Part shown: positions 13,384 to 14,021 of the stretch, one piece after another
Position numbering within the stretch: position 1 is the stretch's first letter
Layout: every line of letters starts with the position of its first letter
Assembly: GCA_900321195.1 (NCBI GenBank)
Contig: ONVG01000015.1
Span: forward strand, 1 to 14,021
Length of the DNA stretch: 14,021 nt
Reading direction: 5' to 3'
Source: an uncultured Eubacteriales bacterium
Lineage (GTDB): Bacteria; Bacillota; Clostridia; Oscillospirales; Acutalibacteraceae
Notes under the pieces: generated by a model
Told to the model about the DNA's origin: nothing
Database searches by the model: none
The model's input: the letters and a program-made list of their open reading frames with translations, nothing else
Translations under genes and position numbers: made by a program

Positions 13384-14021
13384 TTATAATATCTTCTTAT
13401 AATATCCATTTCCTAAAAATTCAATAAATCCCTTATCTCTTAAAAACTGAAGCTGTTGACGTATTTTGGCTTCGACATTATTGTTTTGAATATGCTTTTG
13501 CTTTAAATAATCAGCATATTTATATACATCTTTAAGTGTAAAATCGATAGTCTTAATGTCATTCACACAATTAAGCACATCTATAAGCCATCCTCTCAAT
13601 TCAATACTAGTTGTATTCAATCTTTTGATTTTACTGTATGTATCAACAATATCTCTGGCAGAAAATATATTCCCATTCTGAATGATTTTTATTTTGCCTT
13701 GTTCAGGAATATCAGAATATAAAATATTACACCCTGTCCATCCTTCACGCACTGAGCCAGATAATAAAGGCTTTCTTTATTCTATAACCTGTTTAGTAAA
13801 AAAAAATTTGGGTACCAGTATAAAATCGGTAATAGCATATTCTGCTGAATACTGTGCGATAAATAAACATGGATTTTTATTACTATCTATTCTTTTTATC
13901 ATTGTTTCATATGCACCGTCAACGATTTTATTTCCTATTGCCCCTTTTTTTGATTTAAGTTCAAATATTTCACCACAGTTATCGCATATAAAATCTGCAA
14001 CAGCAGTATTGTTCATTGTTT
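13384..14021 (-). pseudogene. DpnI-family restriction endonuclease, interrupted by an in-frame stop and cut by the window edge
   Basis: DpnI cleaves GATC when the adenine is methylated. Its N-terminal part is a PD-(D/E)xK nuclease with a zinc site and its C-terminal part a winged-helix domain that also reads the methylated site. The visible N-terminal segment (14016-13780) has VADF, CDNC, FELKSKKG and DGAY, so the catalytic Asp, Glu and Lys are present. The C-terminal segment (13776-13384) has GWTGCNI, LRGWLIDVLNCV and IRQQLQFLRDKGFIEFLG, very close to DpnI. A TAA at 13779-13777 separates them. Both halves are in the same frame, and the residues just after it (RKPL) continue the DpnI alignment without a gap. 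The stop falls on a Gln of DpnI, so a single C-to-T change explains it. The ATG at 14016 is internal, as the first part of the family lies beyond the window. The comparison is with DpnI from memory. Confidence 0.88.

Noticed and set aside
13752..13806. Frameshift at the run of nine A as cause of the broken DpnI gene
   Set aside because: The two halves are in the same frame and align to DpnI without a gap across the run. Only the TAA interrupts them.

Overview
The window looks like chromosomal DNA from a spore-forming, Gram-positive member of the Clostridia, probably a gut Ruminococcus-like Oscillospiraceae. The evidence is spmA/spmB spore-maturation genes, an AbrB-type regulator, a Dlt-like cell-envelope acylation operon, AGGAGG-type ribosome binding sites, frequent TTG starts and several lipoprotein signal peptides. 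The genus is an inference; no rRNA or tRNA is present.

Layout. Positions 1-662 (minus) hold the start of an unknown gene and an unrecognised 185-residue gene. Positions 743-1832 (minus) are spmB and spmA. A divergent intergenic region leads to a small AbrB regulator with a C-terminal zinc ribbon (2169-2414, plus), followed by an elaborate hairpin region and a strong terminator. Positions 2698-3534 (plus) encode a C39-like cysteine-protease-fold lipoprotein, which ends in a symmetrical two-way terminator shared with the convergent operon. Positions 3614-8139 (minus) are a four-gene Dlt-like operon in the order dltA, dltC, MBOAT, SGNH, with its own promoter and a TetR gene just upstream (8410-8982). 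Positions 9070-9285 hold a mosaic of short GC-rich stem-loop repeats. Positions 9309-11153 (minus) encode a SufS-like PLP enzyme that carries a lipoprotein signal peptide and a long Ser/Glu-rich spacer. The right end (minus) is a defence-type segment: a DpnI-family endonuclease interrupted by one in-frame stop codon, an amino-methyltransferase preceded by tandem palindromes, and an AAA/OLD-like ATPase.

How the genes work together. In the acylation operon the adenylation enzyme would load a carrier protein. The MBOAT would pass the acyl group across the membrane to the tyrosine of its own C-terminal hexapeptide (TIYAQF), and the SGNH protein would move it to an envelope polymer. This is the fused-shuttle version of the Dlt mechanism, with no DltX gene. 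The adenylation enzyme also has Ala where D-alanine-selective DltA has Cys, so the cargo may not be D-alanine.

The observations most worth following are the predicted surface-anchored cysteine desulfurase, the unusual acylation operon, and the nonsense-interrupted DpnI gene beside a methyltransferase with its own operator array.
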